This document shows, piece after piece, positions 1 to 9,312 of a stretch of DNA of 64,000 nt. The DNA is taken from assembly GCA_910575435.1 (NCBI GenBank), contig CAJTGI010000001.1, forward strand, positions 415,760 to 479,759, given 5' to 3'. How positions within the stretch are numbered: the first letter of the stretch is position 1; every line of letters starts with the position of its first letter. This stretch comes from Clostridiaceae bacterium. GTDB taxonomy: Bacteria > Bacillota > Clostridia > Lachnospirales > Lachnospiraceae. The notes beneath the pieces were generated by a model. That model was not told the origin of the DNA. It ran no database searches and worked only from the letters and a program-made list of their open reading frames with translations. The translations under genes were made by a program, and so were the position numbers.

Positions 1-112
1 CGTCCAGGCTGCCTTTCAGAACTTCTTCCAGTTCCGGTGCCGTCGTGGTATCCAGTCTTCCCTCCAAAGAAATGCTTAACTTTCCTTCATCCAAAATTTT
101 AATAATAGTCAT
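1..112 (-). CDS. STAS-domain protein (anti-sigma-factor antagonist type), N-terminal part only
   Basis: The minus strand opens with ATG at 110-112, preceded by an AGGGA ribosome site, and reads MTIIKILDEGKLSISLEG followed by RLDTTTAPELEEVL before running off the window. The EG-R-D-T-x-x-A-x-x-LE pattern is the start of a STAS domain as in SpoIIAA/RsbV-like antagonists, which bind anti-sigma kinases. Only about 37 residues are present, so the phosphorylatable serine lies outside. It follows a decayed adenylation-type gene at 122-684 and was probably once in the same transcript. Confidence 0.75.
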   Translation of the reverse strand, partial: MTIIKILDEGKLSISLEGRLDTTTAPELEEVLKGSLD

Positions 113-121
113 ATGAATTCC

Positions 122-684
122 CTATACCTTTCCAGTACCTGCAAACTTGAACGCGCATGTCATGCGCTGTGTCGCAGGCACAATTTTAAATTTTTTTTTG
201 CTGTGATATTTAATTCCACCACCGTATTGTTCATAGGCAATGGCCATATATTCGCATCTGGCAATCAGGACAGATACCACCTGCTCCCTGCCCCGCATCC
301 CCCTTCTCTATGTAAATCACCTCCGTATTCCGCGCCTGCTCCCGGAAGAGGTCTATCACCGTCCTGCTCCGGTCGAAAGCCACCTCCGTCTCATTAATCT
401 GTTCCAGCCGCTGAATATCCAGAGAAACCCCCTTTTCTATTCCGTATGGCTCCCTGAGTAAAACTGTGCATGTTGTGGACGATCCCCTCTGCGGCGATGT
501 ACTCCATCCTCCTGCCCATGCACACCAGCACGACCCTCCCGGATTGCAGAAGTTTCGCCGCAATCCTGCGGCTTAGGGTTTCAAGTTCCAAATAGGATGT
601 GGTCCGCTCCCCGTTGCAGTCCACAATCGCCGCCTTTTCCGAATATCGCTGTGCCATATACTGAAATTCTTCCAAAAAATTCAT
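122..684 (-). pseudogene. Decayed adenylation (AMP-binding/NRPS-type) gene remnant
   Basis: Three short reading frames on the minus strand together look like a broken acyl/aminoacyl-adenylating enzyme. From 684 the first frame reads MNFLEEFQYMAQRYSEKAAI and then ERTTSYLELETLSRRIA, the usual start of an A domain. It loses homology after about 70 codons near 470. A second frame (about 460-300) contains LEQINETEVAFDRSRTVIDL and FREQARNT, the linker that precedes an NRPS A domain. A third short frame ends at the TAG at 122-124. The order (A-domain start, then another A-domain start) means internal sequence was lost. No complete AMP-binding motif survives, so the locus is read as non-functional. 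Confidence 0.6.
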
Positions 685-1021
685 GATATTCCTCCTAGCA
701 GTTATTTACTTGGCTACTAGTCTATCATAATTATTTGTTCCATCTCGTGCCAATTCTGTATTAAAAGATGCAAATTTGGATAAGGGTTTATGAAATAAGA
801 GAACTTTTTAGAAGCAAAAAAAAATGGTACGCCACTATGACGTACCGTCCTACGATCTTAATACCATTAGCATTTTCAAGTACCCTTAATCATATTCTTG
901 ATAATGCATTCTGACACCAATGAAACAAAGCCGAAAAAGCCCTATCAAAATCATAATCCATCTGATTTTGCAATGATATGCTTAATTGCAAAACAGCATG
1001 ATCCTCGCCTTGCACCCGCCC
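685..1021. other. Intergenic region with no convincing gene
   Basis: The left end (685-815) is AT-rich and probably held the promoter of the decayed adenylation gene. The middle contains the terminator at 816-846. Between 850 and 1021 the minus strand has an open frame of about 43 codons directly in frame after the birA stop codon, but it lacks a start and a ribosome site and is not recognisable. Nothing else is supported. Confidence 0.5.
816..846 (-). terminator. Rho-independent terminator of the argF-birA transcript
   Basis: On the minus strand GGTACG (841-846 complement) pairs with CGTACC (826-831 complement) around a nine-base loop and is followed by a run of nine T. It lies about 180 bases after the birA stop, in the right orientation. 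Confidence 0.75.
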
Positions 1022-2023
1022 TCACACGTAACCATCCTTTCCCCTCACGGACACCTCCCCGGACACGATTCTCTCTTCCCTGCCATCCATTTCCACCAAA
1101 AGAGCCCCCTCCCGGTCAATGCCCCTGGCAATTCCCGTCCTGACATCCTCCTCGGCGGCATCTTCCACCATGCCATAGTACACCCGCACCTCCCGGTCCC
1201 TATTGGCAAGGAACCGGTTATATTCCGGCACGATGGCAGAGAGGTTTCCCTCCCTCTCATACTGGCGGTAATACGCCCCAAAAAGAGTCACCGTCCTGGC
1301 CGCCAGAGCGCAGCGGTCCAATTTCTCCCCCGTCTCCAGGAAAAGGGACGTGGCCTTTCCCTGCAATTCCTCGGGAAAGCCAGCCTGGTTTACATTGATT
1401 CCCATGCCCACCACCCCGTAGTGGACGAAATTTTCCTCCGAACTCATCTCCGTCAGAATGCCGCAAACCTTCTTTCCCGCCACGATCACGTCATTGGGCC
1501 ACTTAATGGCCACATCCACGGAAACCATCTCTTGAATGGCCTTTGCAATAGCCAGAGCCGCCAAAAGGGTCATGCCGGAAATCCTGGAGGGATGCAATTC
1601 GGGTCTCAAAATCAACGTCATAAACACGTTCACGCCCTCCGGGCTCTCCCAGTGCCGTCCCCTTCTCCCCCGGCCCGCAGTCTGCCGCTCTGCCACCACC
1701 AGGGTGCCCTCCGGCTCTCCCTGCTCCGCCAGCCTTTTGGCATAACTGTTGGTAGAATCCACCCTATCCAGGCATTCCACCCTCTGGCAGATCCCATCCT
1801 CCGGCAGATGGCTCTCGATCTCCGGCCCGTAGAGCCTGTCCGGCGCAGAGATCAACCGATATCCCTTATTGGAGCCGGCGGCAAATTCATACCCCATCTC
1901 CTTCAGCGCGGCAATATTTTTCCACACCGCCTGTCTGGACACCCCAAGTTTTTCACAGAGGGCAGAACCAGAGACATACTCCTGTCCCGCCTCCCGCAAT
2001 GCTCTCAGTATTTTTCCCTTCAT
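1022..2023 (-). CDS. birA: Biotin-[acetyl-CoA-carboxylase] ligase / biotin operon repressor BirA
   Basis: This 333-residue protein activates biotin with ATP and transfers it to the biotin carrier domain of carboxylases. Residues 1-55 are a winged helix (LGVSRQAVWKNI as recognition helix), so it is the bifunctional repressor-ligase form. The ligase core shows the biotinoyl-AMP loop GRGRRGR at 117-123, KWPND at 174-178 and CGILTEM after it. A small C-terminal SH3-like domain follows. Length matches the Bacillus-type BirA. The gene starts seven bases after the argF stop with a weak ribosome site, suggesting coupled translation. No biotin biosynthesis gene is nearby, so its operator targets are elsewhere. 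Confidence 0.95.
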   Translation of the reverse strand: MKGKILRALREAGQEYVSGSALCEKLGVSRQAVWKNIAALKEMGYEFAAGSNKGYRLISAPDRLYGPEIESHLPEDGICQRVECLDRVDSTNSYAKRLAEQGEPEGTLVVAERQTAGRGRRGRHWESPEGVNVFMTLILRPELHPSRISGMTLLAALAIAKAIQEMVSVDVAIKWPNDVIVAGKKVCGILTEMSSEENFVHYGVVGMGINVNQAGFPEELQGKATSLFLETGEKLDRCALAARTVTLFGAYYRQYEREGNLSAIVPEYNRFLANRDREVRVYYGMVEDAAEEDVRTGIARGIDREGALLVEMDGREERIVSGEVSVRGKDGYV

Positions 2024-2030
2024 ACCTAAT

Positions 2031-3026
2031 CTATTCCCACTCTCCCAGAGTTGCCACCATCACTGCCTTAATGGTATGCATTCTATTTTCTGCCTCATCA
2101 AACACCACGGACTGGGGGGATTCAAAAACTTCGTCCGTCACCTCCAGCTCCTTCATGCCAAACTTCTCATAGACCTCTTTTCCGATGGCCGTCTTCAGGT
2201 CATGGAATGCAGGCAGGCAGTGGGTAAAAATCGCGCCATCCCTGGCATTCTCCATCACCTCCCGATTCACCTGGTAAGGCTTTAACGCCTGAATCCGCTC
2301 AGCCCATACCTCCTCCGGCTCGCCCATGGATACCCACACATCGGTATAAATCACATCCGCATCCTTCGTCCCCGTCATCACATCCTCCGTCAGAGTGATG
2401 GAACCTCCGGAAGCCTTGGCGTACTCCTGGCACTCCTCCACCAATGCATTGTCAGGAAAATATTCCTTCGCCGTGCATGCCACGAAATCCATTCCCATCT
2501 TGGCACAGGCAATCATCAGGGAATTTCCCATATTGTAGCGGGCATCCCCCATATAGACCAGCTTCACGCCCTTAATCTTCCCCAGATGCTCCCTGATGGT
2601 GAGGAGGGTGGCAAGCATCTGGGTGGGATGGTACTCGTTGGTCAGGCCGTTCCACACCGGAACCCCCGCATGCTCTGCCAATTCTTCCACAATCTCCTGC
2701 CCGTATCCACGATACTCGATGCCGTCAAACATCCTGCCCAGCACCCTGGCTGTATCCGCAATGCTCTCCTTCTTCCCGATTTGGGACCCGGAGGGGTCTA
2801 AGTACGTGGTTCCCATGCCCATATCGTGGGCCGCCACCTCAAAAGAGCAGCGGGTGCGAGTGCTGGTCTTCTCAAAGATAAGAGCCACATTCTTCCCAAT
2901 GTAATGGTTGATTTTCTCCCCCTCTTTCTTCTTCTCCTTCAATTTCTCTGCCAAATCCACCAGATAAAGAATTTCCTCCGGCGTAAAGTCTTTCAGCGTC
3001 AAAAAGTTTCTTCCTTTTAAATCCAT
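2031..3026 (-). CDS. argF: Ornithine carbamoyltransferase
   Basis: The 331-residue cytoplasmic enzyme joins carbamoyl phosphate to ornithine to make citrulline. The carbamoyl-phosphate loop STRTR is at 55-59, and the ornithine-domain motif HCLPAFHD is in the C-terminal third, both intact. The start is preceded by GGAGGAG. No other arginine gene or arginine deiminase gene is adjacent, so the sequence does not decide between the anabolic (argF) and catabolic (arcB) role; argF is used as the default. It is the first gene of a two-gene operon with birA. Confidence 0.93.
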   Translation of the reverse strand: MDLKGRNFLTLKDFTPEEILYLVDLAEKLKEKKKEGEKINHYIGKNVALIFEKTSTRTRCSFEVAAHDMGMGTTYLDPSGSQIGKKESIADTARVLGRMFDGIEYRGYGQEIVEELAEHAGVPVWNGLTNEYHPTQMLATLLTIREHLGKIKGVKLVYMGDARYNMGNSLMIACAKMGMDFVACTAKEYFPDNALVEECQEYAKASGGSITLTEDVMTGTKDADVIYTDVWVSMGEPEEVWAERIQALKPYQVNREVMENARDGAIFTHCLPAFHDLKTAIGKEVYEKFGMKELEVTDEVFESPQSVVFDEAENRMHTIKAVMVATLGEWE

Positions 3027-3066
3027 GATACATTCTCCTCCATGCTAACCTATTGCTATTCTCATG

Positions 3067-3106
3067 AAAAAGGAAAACCCCGAATAGCCAGACAGCAATC
3101 GGAGTT
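3067..3106 (-). terminator. Rho-independent terminator after the SPFH gene
   Basis: On the minus strand AACTCCGA (3099-3106) pairs with TCGGGGTT (3076-3083) and is followed by TTCCTTTTT. It lies between the SPFH stop (3159) and argF and would end the NfeD-SPFH transcript. Confidence 0.7.
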
Positions 3107-3158
3107 CTCTCTTTTCATTTCCAGTAACTTTCTTTGGCTTTCTTATGCAGAAAATTTC

Positions 3159-4076
3159 TTATTCCTTTGCCACTTCCTTCACAGAAGTAACCAGCCCGGC
3201 CAATGACTGAATTTCCGATGGAATAATAATCTTCGTAGCCTTGCCATCTGCCGCCCTCTCAAAGGCATCCAGACTCTTCAACTTGATAACCTCCGGCGAA
3301 GCACCGGCCTCGTTCAGCATGCGGATTCCGTCCGCCTTCGCCTTCTGCACAGCCAGAATCGCTTCCGCCTGACCTTCCGCCTCCCGAATGGTAGCCTCCT
3401 TCTTCGCCTCCGCATGGAGGATGGCTGCCGCCTTATCCGCCTCTGCGTCCAGGATTGCGGCTTCTTTCTTGCCCTGGGCCACCAGAATGGCAGATTCCTT
3501 CTCACCCTGGGAGCGCAAAATGGACTCGCGCTTCTCCCTCTCTGCCTTCATCTGCTTCTCCATGGCATCCTGAATGGCCGCCGGAGGAATAATATTCTTC
3601 AACTCCACCCGGTTCACCTTGATGCCCCAGGGATCCGTGGCAGAATCCAGGGATGCCCGCATCTTCGTATTGATGGTCTCTCGAGATGTCAAGGTCTCAT
3701 CCAATTCCAACTCTCCGATGACATTACGCAGCGTGGTAGCCGTCAAATTCTCGATGGCTAAGATAGGATTTTCCACGCCGTAGGCATACAGTTTGGGATC
3801 TGTAATCTGGTAAAAAATCACCGTATCAATCCGCATGGTGACATTATCCTTGGTAATCACAGGCTGTGGTGCAAAGTCTACTACCTGTTCTTTCAATATC
3901 ACCCTCTTTGCCACTCTGTCAATGATTGGCGTCTTAAAATGTACCCCAACGCCCCATGTAGTCTGGTATCCCCCCAGTCTCTCCACCACGAATGCCTTCG
4001 CCTGAGGCACCACATTGATGCAGGACAGAAGAATAATCAACATAATCACTAAAATTACAATAAATATTGGTCCCAT
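3159..4076 (-). CDS. SPFH/Band 7 (stomatin-like, QmcA/HflC type) membrane protein
   Basis: A 305-residue protein with one N-terminal membrane segment (about residues 3-22), an SPFH domain starting FVVERLGGYQTTWGVGVHF, and a long alanine/lysine/glutamate-rich coiled coil (about 175-245: repeated KKEAAIL, DKAAAIL, KKEATIR). Such proteins form ring-like oligomers that organise membrane microdomains and associate with proteases. The partner NfeD gene is directly upstream in the same direction, 78 bases away, the usual pair. The start has GAGGAG seven bases upstream. No catalytic activity is expected. Confidence 0.92.
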   Translation of the reverse strand: MGPIFIVILVIMLIILLSCINVVPQAKAFVVERLGGYQTTWGVGVHFKTPIIDRVAKRVILKEQVVDFAPQPVITKDNVTMRIDTVIFYQITDPKLYAYGVENPILAIENLTATTLRNVIGELELDETLTSRETINTKMRASLDSATDPWGIKVNRVELKNIIPPAAIQDAMEKQMKAEREKRESILRSQGEKESAILVAQGKKEAAILDAEADKAAAILHAEAKKEATIREAEGQAEAILAVQKAKADGIRMLNEAGASPEVIKLKSLDAFERAADGKATKIIIPSEIQSLAGLVTSVKEVAKE

Positions 4077-4154
4077 AAGACTCCTCTTTTCTGCGCCGCA
4101 TTATGATGATAAAGCATCTCCGTGTCAAGCGGCGCGCAGACACAAAGCGCTATT

Positions 4155-4595
4155 TTACTGCCCCTCCTCTATCTTCACAACCTCCAGATGCGCTCCCTGC
4201 ACCTCCTGTACCATCACTCTGGCGCCTACGGGAATCTTTTCATCTGACGAGGCATTGCGGGCCATCCATTCCATGCCATCCAAAAGGACCGTACCCTTCT
4301 GGTTAAAATTATCAATCTCCTCAATCACCTTGCCTTGGCGCATCTTCACGCTATCCACATTCGTCCTCTCCCGATTATGATTCAGATGCTTCTCCACCAC
4401 GGGCTTTGTGAAAATCAGCAGCAGAATGGAAACCGCCAGAAAAAGCACAATCTGCAGCCAGAATGGCGTACCCAGAAGAGCGGCCACAAACGCCACCAGA
4501 CACCCTCCGGCAAACCAGATGCTAGTAAGCCCAAGGGAAATCATCTCCAGAACCACGAAAACACCCAGCGCAACCAGCCAGTATATTGGATCCAT
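4155..4595 (-). CDS. NfeD-like membrane protein
   Basis: A 146-residue protein with three or four hydrophobic segments in residues 3-75 (IYWLVALGVFVVLEM, FAGGCLVAFVAALLG, LQIVLFLAVSILLLIF) and a C-terminal OB-fold domain (GTVLLDGMEWMARN, IPVGARVMVQEVQG). This is the short NfeD form, which partners SPFH proteins in the membrane. ATG at 4593-4595 is chosen because AGGAGG sits seven bases upstream; a longer in-frame extension to 4670 lacks a ribosome site. It is the first gene of the pair with the SPFH gene. Confidence 0.92.
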   Translation of the reverse strand: MDPIYWLVALGVFVVLEMISLGLTSIWFAGGCLVAFVAALLGTPFWLQIVLFLAVSILLLIFTKPVVEKHLNHNRERTNVDSVKMRQGKVIEEIDNFNQKGTVLLDGMEWMARNASSDEKIPVGARVMVQEVQGAHLEVVKIEEGQ

Positions 4596-4688
4596 GCCTA
4601 TTCCTCCTTTTAGACGCAGCGATTCCTCGTGATTTCTGCCCGAAGCGCGGGACAGAGCAAATCGCAACATCTTATATCATTTTCCAGC

Positions 4689-4718
4689 ATTATAGCACAT
4701 TTCTCTGATCCGATACAA
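4689..4718 (-). promoter_or_regulatory. Sigma-A-like promoter of the NfeD-SPFH operon
   Basis: On the minus strand TTGTAT (4713-4718) and TATAAT (4689-4694) are separated by 18 bases, about 95 bases ahead of the NfeD start. Confidence 0.6.
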
Positions 4719-4761
4719 GTGTTTCCCAACAGGTTGCCCCATCACGGTTTGCCGCACCATG

Positions 4762-5568
4762 CTATCCACGGTCAAATGCGACAGCCCCACGCCTCTGCCT
4801 GGCAATCTCATACATCAGCACTGCCCCGGCCACAGAGGCATTCAGGGATTCCACACTGCCCTCCATAGGAATCCGTATCCCTCCGGTAAGGGCTTCCGCC
4901 ACATCTCTGGAAATGCCATTGGCCTCATTCCCGATGACAACCCCCACACTCCCGGTATAATCATGCTCGTCATACAATGCATCCCCATCCATCATCGTGC
5001 CATATACCGGAATATCTGCCGACCTCAACATTCCAATGCATTCCGCCAGATTCTCTTCATAACAAAAGGGAACACGAAAGATTGCCCCCATGGTGGAACG
5101 AACCACTTTTGGATTAAAAAGGTCAACCGTCTCCCTGCTCATAATAACCCCGGACATCCCGGCACCCTCCGCCGTCCGCAGAATCGTGCCCAGATTGCCG
5201 GGATCCCTGATATCATCCAAAAGGATATAGGCGTGTCTGGAATCCTCCAGCAATTCCTCCATCTGATACTCTGGCATTTCCACAACCCCCAGTACCCCCT
5301 GGGGCGTCACCGTATCTGCAATCTTGTGAAATACCGTCTCAGACATTACTTCCCAGGCAACCTGGACAGTGATCTCCTGCCATGCCTGCCCCTGGGATTC
5401 CCAGAATTTTTCAGAAAAATAGATTGCCTGCAACTTCCCGCAATCAAAGGCTTCCCGCACCATCTTCACGCCCTCTGCCAGAAAGCATTTCCTCTTTCTC
5501 CTCTCTCTGGCAGACTTCTGCAATTTCACGATTTCCTTGATCTTCCCATTGGATTCGCTGGTAATCAT
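4762..5568 (-). CDS. SpoU/TrmH-family RNA 2'-O-methyltransferase
   Basis: A 268-residue RNA methyltransferase using S-adenosylmethionine, with an N-terminal substrate-binding domain (1-105) and a C-terminal SPOUT knot. The three family motifs are visible: LDDIRDPGNLGTILRTAEG (motif 1), VGVVIGNEANGIS (motif 2) and IPMEGSVESLNASVAGAVLM (motif 3). This arrangement matches TsnR/RlmB-like 23S rRNA enzymes; the exact target nucleotide cannot be read from sequence. The gene lies between prfA and the NfeD gene, separated by about 150 bases from each, so it is probably a separate or loosely linked transcript. Confidence 0.9.
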   Translation of the reverse strand: MITSESNGKIKEIVKLQKSARERRKRKCFLAEGVKMVREAFDCGKLQAIYFSEKFWESQGQAWQEITVQVAWEVMSETVFHKIADTVTPQGVLGVVEMPEYQMEELLEDSRHAYILLDDIRDPGNLGTILRTAEGAGMSGVIMSRETVDLFNPKVVRSTMGAIFRVPFCYEENLAECIGMLRSADIPVYGTMMDGDALYDEHDYTGSVGVVIGNEANGISRDVAEALTGGIRIPMEGSVESLNASVAGAVLMYEIARQRRGAVAFDRG

Positions 5569-5719
5569 ACGCTATCAATCACCTTTCAGATACTCGCTGT
5601 ACATCGAGCCTTCCACTCGTTACTATTCACGGCTTCGTCATTCATCATAGCCTCAGCGCGCAAAATGCGTCACGCTTTATGCGCCGAACCCTCTATCCCT
5701 CGGAACAATCCCAAGAGAG
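5569..5719. other. Intergenic spacer with a palindrome arm and an imperfect hairpin
   Basis: The stretch between prfA and the methyltransferase gene contains CGTTACTATTCACGGC (5619-5634), one arm of the dispersed palindrome described at 34311-34389, but no matching second arm. A mismatched hairpin GCGCAAAATGCG/CGCTTTATGCGC follows at about 5658-5684. It has no T-run, so it is not a clear terminator. Confidence 0.4.
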
Positions 5720-6796
5720 TCAGGCGCTCTCGTTCAACTTCTCCAACTTGGCCGTCTGGTCCGCCACAATGATATTTTGCAGAATCTCGCTGATGTCCCC
5801 CTCCAGCACCTCGCCAAGGCGGTGGCTGGTAAATTTAATCCGATGGTCCGTCACCCTGCCCTGGGGAAAATTATAGGTTCTAATCTTCTCCGAGCGGTCC
5901 CCGGTACCCACCTGGCTCTTCCGTTCCGCCGCCTGCTCGCTGGCCGCCTTCTCCTGCTCCATATCGTAAATGCGGGAGCGCAGCACCTTCATCGCCTTAT
6001 CCTTATTCTTCAGCTGGGACTTCTCATCCTGGCAGGTCACCACGATGCCCGTGGGAATATGGGTGATGCGCACGGCAGAGTCCGTGGTGTTGACACACTG
6101 GCCGCCATTTCCCGAAGCCCGGTAGACATCAATCTTGCAGTCATTGGGGTCCACGAAGACCTCCACCTCCTCCACCTCCGGCATAATTGCCACCGTGGCA
6201 GTGGAAGTGTGGATTCTCCCCCCGGATTCCGTGGATGGAATCCGCTGTACCCTGTGAACGCCGCTCTCATACTTCAACTTAGAATATGCCCCATTGCCAA
6301 TCACCATAAACACGATTTCCTTGAATCCGCCAATTCCGTTCTCGTTGGCGCTCATCACCTCCACCTTCCAGCGATTGCCTTCCGCATACTTAGAATACAT
6401 GCGGAATAAATCTGCCGCAAAGAGAGCCGCCTCATCACCCCCGGCTCCGCCACGAATCTCCACGATAACATTCTTATCATCATTGGGATCCTTTGGCAGC
6501 ATGAGAATCTTGAGTTCCTGCTCGCAGCGCTCCACTGCCTCCCTGCATTCCCCCAATTCCTCCTTGGCCATCTCCCGCATCTCCTCGTCGCTCTCTTCCT
6601 CCAGGAGTGCCAAACTATCCTCCACGCCCTCTTTCGCCTTCTTGTATTCCATATATTTATCCACGATGGGCGCCAACTCATTCTGCTCCTTCATCAGCTG
6701 GCGATACTTCTCCTGGTTGCTGACAGTATCCGGATCTGTCAGTTCCATATTAATTTCCTCCAGCCTGCGCACCAAATCCTCCAAACGGTCAAACAT
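5720..6796 (-). CDS. prfA: Peptide chain release factor 1
   Basis: The 358-residue factor recognises UAA and UAG and triggers peptide release on the ribosome. The codon-reading loop is [18 protein letters not shown] (P-x-T at 187-189), and the catalytic GGQ is at 231-233 in the setting [23 protein letters not shown] marks the core domain. ATG at 6794-6796 is preceded by GGAGG with eight-base spacing; the frame stays open further upstream but without a ribosome site. The neighbouring prmC gene encodes the enzyme that methylates the GGQ glutamine. Confidence 0.97.
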   Translation of the reverse strand: MFDRLEDLVRRLEEINMELTDPDTVSNQEKYRQLMKEQNELAPIVDKYMEYKKAKEGVEDSLALLEEESDEEMREMAKEELGECREAVERCEQELKILMLPKDPNDDKNVIVEIRGGAGGDEAALFAADLFRMYSKYAEGNRWKVEVMSANENGIGGFKEIVFMVIGNGAYSKLKYESGVHRVQRIPSTESGGRIHTSTATVAIMPEVEEVEVFVDPNDCKIDVYRASGNGGQCVNTTDSAVRITHIPTGIVVTCQDEKSQLKNKDKAMKVLRSRIYDMEQEKAASEQAAERKSQVGTGDRSEKIRTYNFPQGRVTDHRIKFTSHRLGEVLEGDISEILQNIIVADQTAKLEKLNESA

Positions 6797-6906
6797 CTTC
6801 TTACCTCCAATCCCAGATGCCTTCTTGCTACGATTTCCAATGGCCCAGCCCTTTCCAGAGCCACTGCGCCCACGGCAAAAGCCACTGACCGCCATTGCTG
6901 GCAGTA

Positions 6907-7731
6907 TTAAAGCTCGCCCAGCACAACCCTGTCATGCCCGGCATAATCTTTCTTGCAGCGAAGGGAAGCATATCCCGCCTCTTTCATAAGACGCTCCACT
7001 TCCCTACCCTGGTCATGCCCAATCTCAAAGGCCAGAATGCCCCCGGGTCTCAGAAAATTCCCTGCCTCCGCCACAATCCTGCGGTAAAAATCCAATCCAT
7101 CCTCTCCCCCATCCAGGGCAATCCTAGGCTCATGCACCCGCACTTCCTCCTCCAGCCCGCTGATTACAGCAGGAGGGATATAGGGAGGATTGGACACGAT
7201 CAGGTCAAATATTCCCCCGACCCGATCAAACAAATCACTCTCTATAAAGGAAACGGGACCGCCCAGCCGCCGATGATTATGCTCCGCCACCTGAAGCGCC
7301 TCCCGGGAGATATCGGTTCCAAGACAACACTCGGGTTTTCCCAGCACCGCCAGGGAAATGGCGATGCATCCGGTGCCAGTACACAGGTCAAGCACCCGCT
7401 TTCCCTCCACCATAGGCAGTACCGTCTCCACCAAAATCTCCGTATCCTGCCTGGGAATCAGCACATTTTCATTCACAGAAAAGGGGAGACCCATAAATTC
7501 CTGCTCCCCCGTAATCTGCTGCACTGGCATCCGCCTCTTCCTCATCTCTATCTTTTCCCAATATGCCTCCCGCCATTCTGGCGGAGCGTCCTCTCCGCTT
7601 CGCAGATAGTATTCCGCCCTGCTAAGGCCGGTCACATAAGAAAATAAAATCCATGCATCCGCCCCAGCCTCTGAAATCTTCTGACGAGCCAAGGCCTCTG
7701 TTCCACGGCGAAGCAGTTCCCCATTGGTCAT
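6907..7731 (-). CDS. prmC: Release factor glutamine N5-methyltransferase PrmC
   Basis: A 274-residue SAM-dependent enzyme that methylates the GGQ glutamine of release factors. The N-terminal helical domain (1-90) is followed by a Rossmann methyltransferase with DLCTGTG (115-121) and the amide-binding NPPY (181-184). ATG at 7729-7731 has GGAGGAG in front of it; an upstream in-frame ATG at 7764 has no ribosome site. It sits between yqhQ and prfA, the conserved Firmicute order. Confidence 0.95.
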   Translation of the reverse strand: MTNGELLRRGTEALARQKISEAGADAWILFSYVTGLSRAEYYLRSGEDAPPEWREAYWEKIEMRKRRMPVQQITGEQEFMGLPFSVNENVLIPRQDTEILVETVLPMVEGKRVLDLCTGTGCIAISLAVLGKPECCLGTDISREALQVAEHNHRRLGGPVSFIESDLFDRVGGIFDLIVSNPPYIPPAVISGLEEEVRVHEPRIALDGGEDGLDFYRRIVAEAGNFLRPGGILAFEIGHDQGREVERLMKEAGYASLRCKKDYAGHDRVVLGEL

Positions 7732-7770
7732 CCTCGCTCCTCCACCCATTTCCCTCTGCAACATAAATTT

Positions 7771-8985
7771 TCATTTTTTGTCGCCGTCAAAATAGTGATC
7801 CAGTTTCGCCAGATTATCCTCCTCCGACTCCTCGTCCATCTCCTGCAGCATCTCTTCCCTGCGACGCTTCCTCTTCTGGGCATCCTCCGCAATCTTTTCT
7901 AACTCCGCTTCCTTGCGCTCCTGCTCCATAATCCTGCGAGCCCGCTCGTTTGCCCTGCGGGCATTTTCCTCCTCCCGCAGCCGGATTTCCTCTGCCAGTT
8001 CCGCCCTGGTCTTCTTCCTGTGGGAATCCTCCTTCTGGCCCTTCTGCAACTTGGCCTTGGTCTTCTTTGCCGCAATGCATCTCTTCTGGTATTCCCGCCA
8101 GTCAAAAACCTCCTCCACGGAGGCAATCGCTACTTCAATCATGCGATTGTCCGGCTCCTTGGTGGTGAGCATCTGCAGAAGCATTCCCGGCTTGCTAAGC
8201 ACCTCCACCGCCTTGCTGTCGCTGTTGCCAGCCCAGTGGATAAACTCATAGGACACTCCGGCAATCACCGGCACCAGAACGATTCTGGACAAAATGCGCA
8301 GCCACATATTATTAAAGTGAATAAACATGAAAAAAATAATGCTCAGGAAGATGACGATAAACAGAAAACTAGTTCCGCATCTCCTGTGATGCTTTGACTG
8401 CCGCCGCACATTTTCCACCGTTAGTTCAAATCCATTCTCTATACAGTTGATGGACTTATGTTCTGCCCCATGGTACATAAAGGTTCGCCTGATATCTTCC
8501 ATAAAGGAAATCGCCACCACGTACCCCACGAAAAGCACCACTCGAATCATGCCCTCGATAGCGGCCAATGCCGCAAATGAAGTAATATGCCTGCTGAGCA
8601 TCTGGGAGAGGAAGTAGGGAAGCAGCATAAAAGCCGCCACGGCAACCACGATGGAAAGCGCCACGGTAATCGCCATCTGTATTTTCTCCCTGCTCTCCTG
8701 CTTCTCCTGATCCTTCTCAGACTCCTTGCGCTCCTCTTCCTCCTCATAAAAGCTGGCAGAATATGTCAGCGTCCGCATTCCCAGCACCAGGGACTCCACA
8801 AATGCCACAACGCCCCGCACAATGGGAAGCCTGAAAAATAAGGAGCGCTCGGCCAGGCTCCTGCACTTCCCTCTGGTTACCGCAATCTCGCCCCCAGGCT
8901 TTCTCACCGCCACAGCATAAATTGATTTATTTCTCATCATGACGCCCTCTAGGACCGCCTGTCCGCCTATTCCAGATGATTTCAT
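7771..8985 (-). CDS. DUF1385 (YqhQ-family) membrane protein with a charged coiled-coil tail
   Basis: A 404-residue protein beginning MKSSGIGGQAVLEGVMMRN, the hallmark of DUF1385. Hydrophobic segments lie at roughly 100-125, 135-165 and 205-245, with FHGAEHK-type motif YHGAEHKSINCIE between them. Residues beyond about 295 form a highly charged helical extension (RAELAEEIRLREEENARRAN, ending DHYFDGDKK) that is longer than I expect for YqhQ. The molecular function of the family is unknown. The start at 8983-8985 is favoured because the upstream ATG at 8997 overlaps the GAGG ribosome site. First gene of the yqhQ-prmC-prfA block. Confidence 0.88.
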   Translation of the reverse strand: MKSSGIGGQAVLEGVMMRNKSIYAVAVRKPGGEIAVTRGKCRSLAERSLFFRLPIVRGVVAFVESLVLGMRTLTYSASFYEEEEERKESEKDQEKQESREKIQMAITVALSIVVAVAAFMLLPYFLSQMLSRHITSFAALAAIEGMIRVVLFVGYVVAISFMEDIRRTFMYHGAEHKSINCIENGFELTVENVRRQSKHHRRCGTSFLFIVIFLSIIFFMFIHFNNMWLRILSRIVLVPVIAGVSYEFIHWAGNSDSKAVEVLSKPGMLLQMLTTKEPDNRMIEVAIASVEEVFDWREYQKRCIAAKKTKAKLQKGQKEDSHRKKTRAELAEEIRLREEENARRANERARRIMEQERKEAELEKIAEDAQKRKRRREEMLQEMDEESEEDNLAKLDHYFDGDKK

Positions 8986-9080
8986 CCCATACCTCATTTC
9001 TGCATCTTATCACGCCTATATTATTCTATCTTCCAGTCATGCCGCCCTGCAGCACAAGTAATCTCTATGTGTTCCTAATT

Positions 9081-9220
9081 CACAGAAGCCTATCTTCATG
9101 CAATAGGTCCCGCCACCGATGCCAGGGCAGCGTTCCTGCACTCCGTTTCGCCCCATGCTAAACAGACACCCACTGGATGTCTGGCATCGCTGCCTATGCA
9201 ACATTGAATTGCAGCAATGC
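9081..9220 (-). ncRNA. Candidate structured RNA or structured leader between rpmE and yqhQ
   Basis: No gene fits here, but the sequence is rich in complementary segments. CTGGCATCGCTGCC (9181-9194) can pair with CGATGCCAG (9117-9125) or with GGCAGCG (9126-9132), which are mutually exclusive choices. GACACCC/GGATGTC (9165-9181) makes a tight hairpin with a three-base loop, GCCTAT/ATAGG (9088-9107) another, and CATTG/CAATG (about 9202-9219) a third. It does not match the conserved cores of RNase P, tmRNA, SRP RNA or riboswitches that I know. Strand is inferred from the flanking genes. Confidence 0.3.
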
Positions 9221-9240
9221 ATTCATATAATAACACAAAT

Positions 9241-9276
9241 GGTCACAGATTCCAAGTACCTTTAGAATCTGTGACC
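9241..9276 (-). terminator. Terminator of rpmE
   Basis: GGTCACAGATTC (9241-9252) and GAATCTGTGACC (9265-9276) form a perfect 12-bp stem. On the minus strand the stem is followed by ATTTGTGTTATTA. It lies 37 bases past the rpmE stop. Confidence 0.85.
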
Positions 9277-9312
9277 ATTATTAAGGCCCGCCGGGGCAGA
9301 CCAATGATGTCG

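Noticed and set aside
850-1021. In-frame extension of about 43 codons after the birA stop
   Set aside because: No start or ribosome site, no recognisable sequence, and normal BirA ends at the stop.
986-2029. Long plus-strand open frame opposite birA
   Set aside because: Composition is His/Pro/Leu-rich shadow of a GC-rich gene; no ribosome site; birA on the other strand has all motifs.
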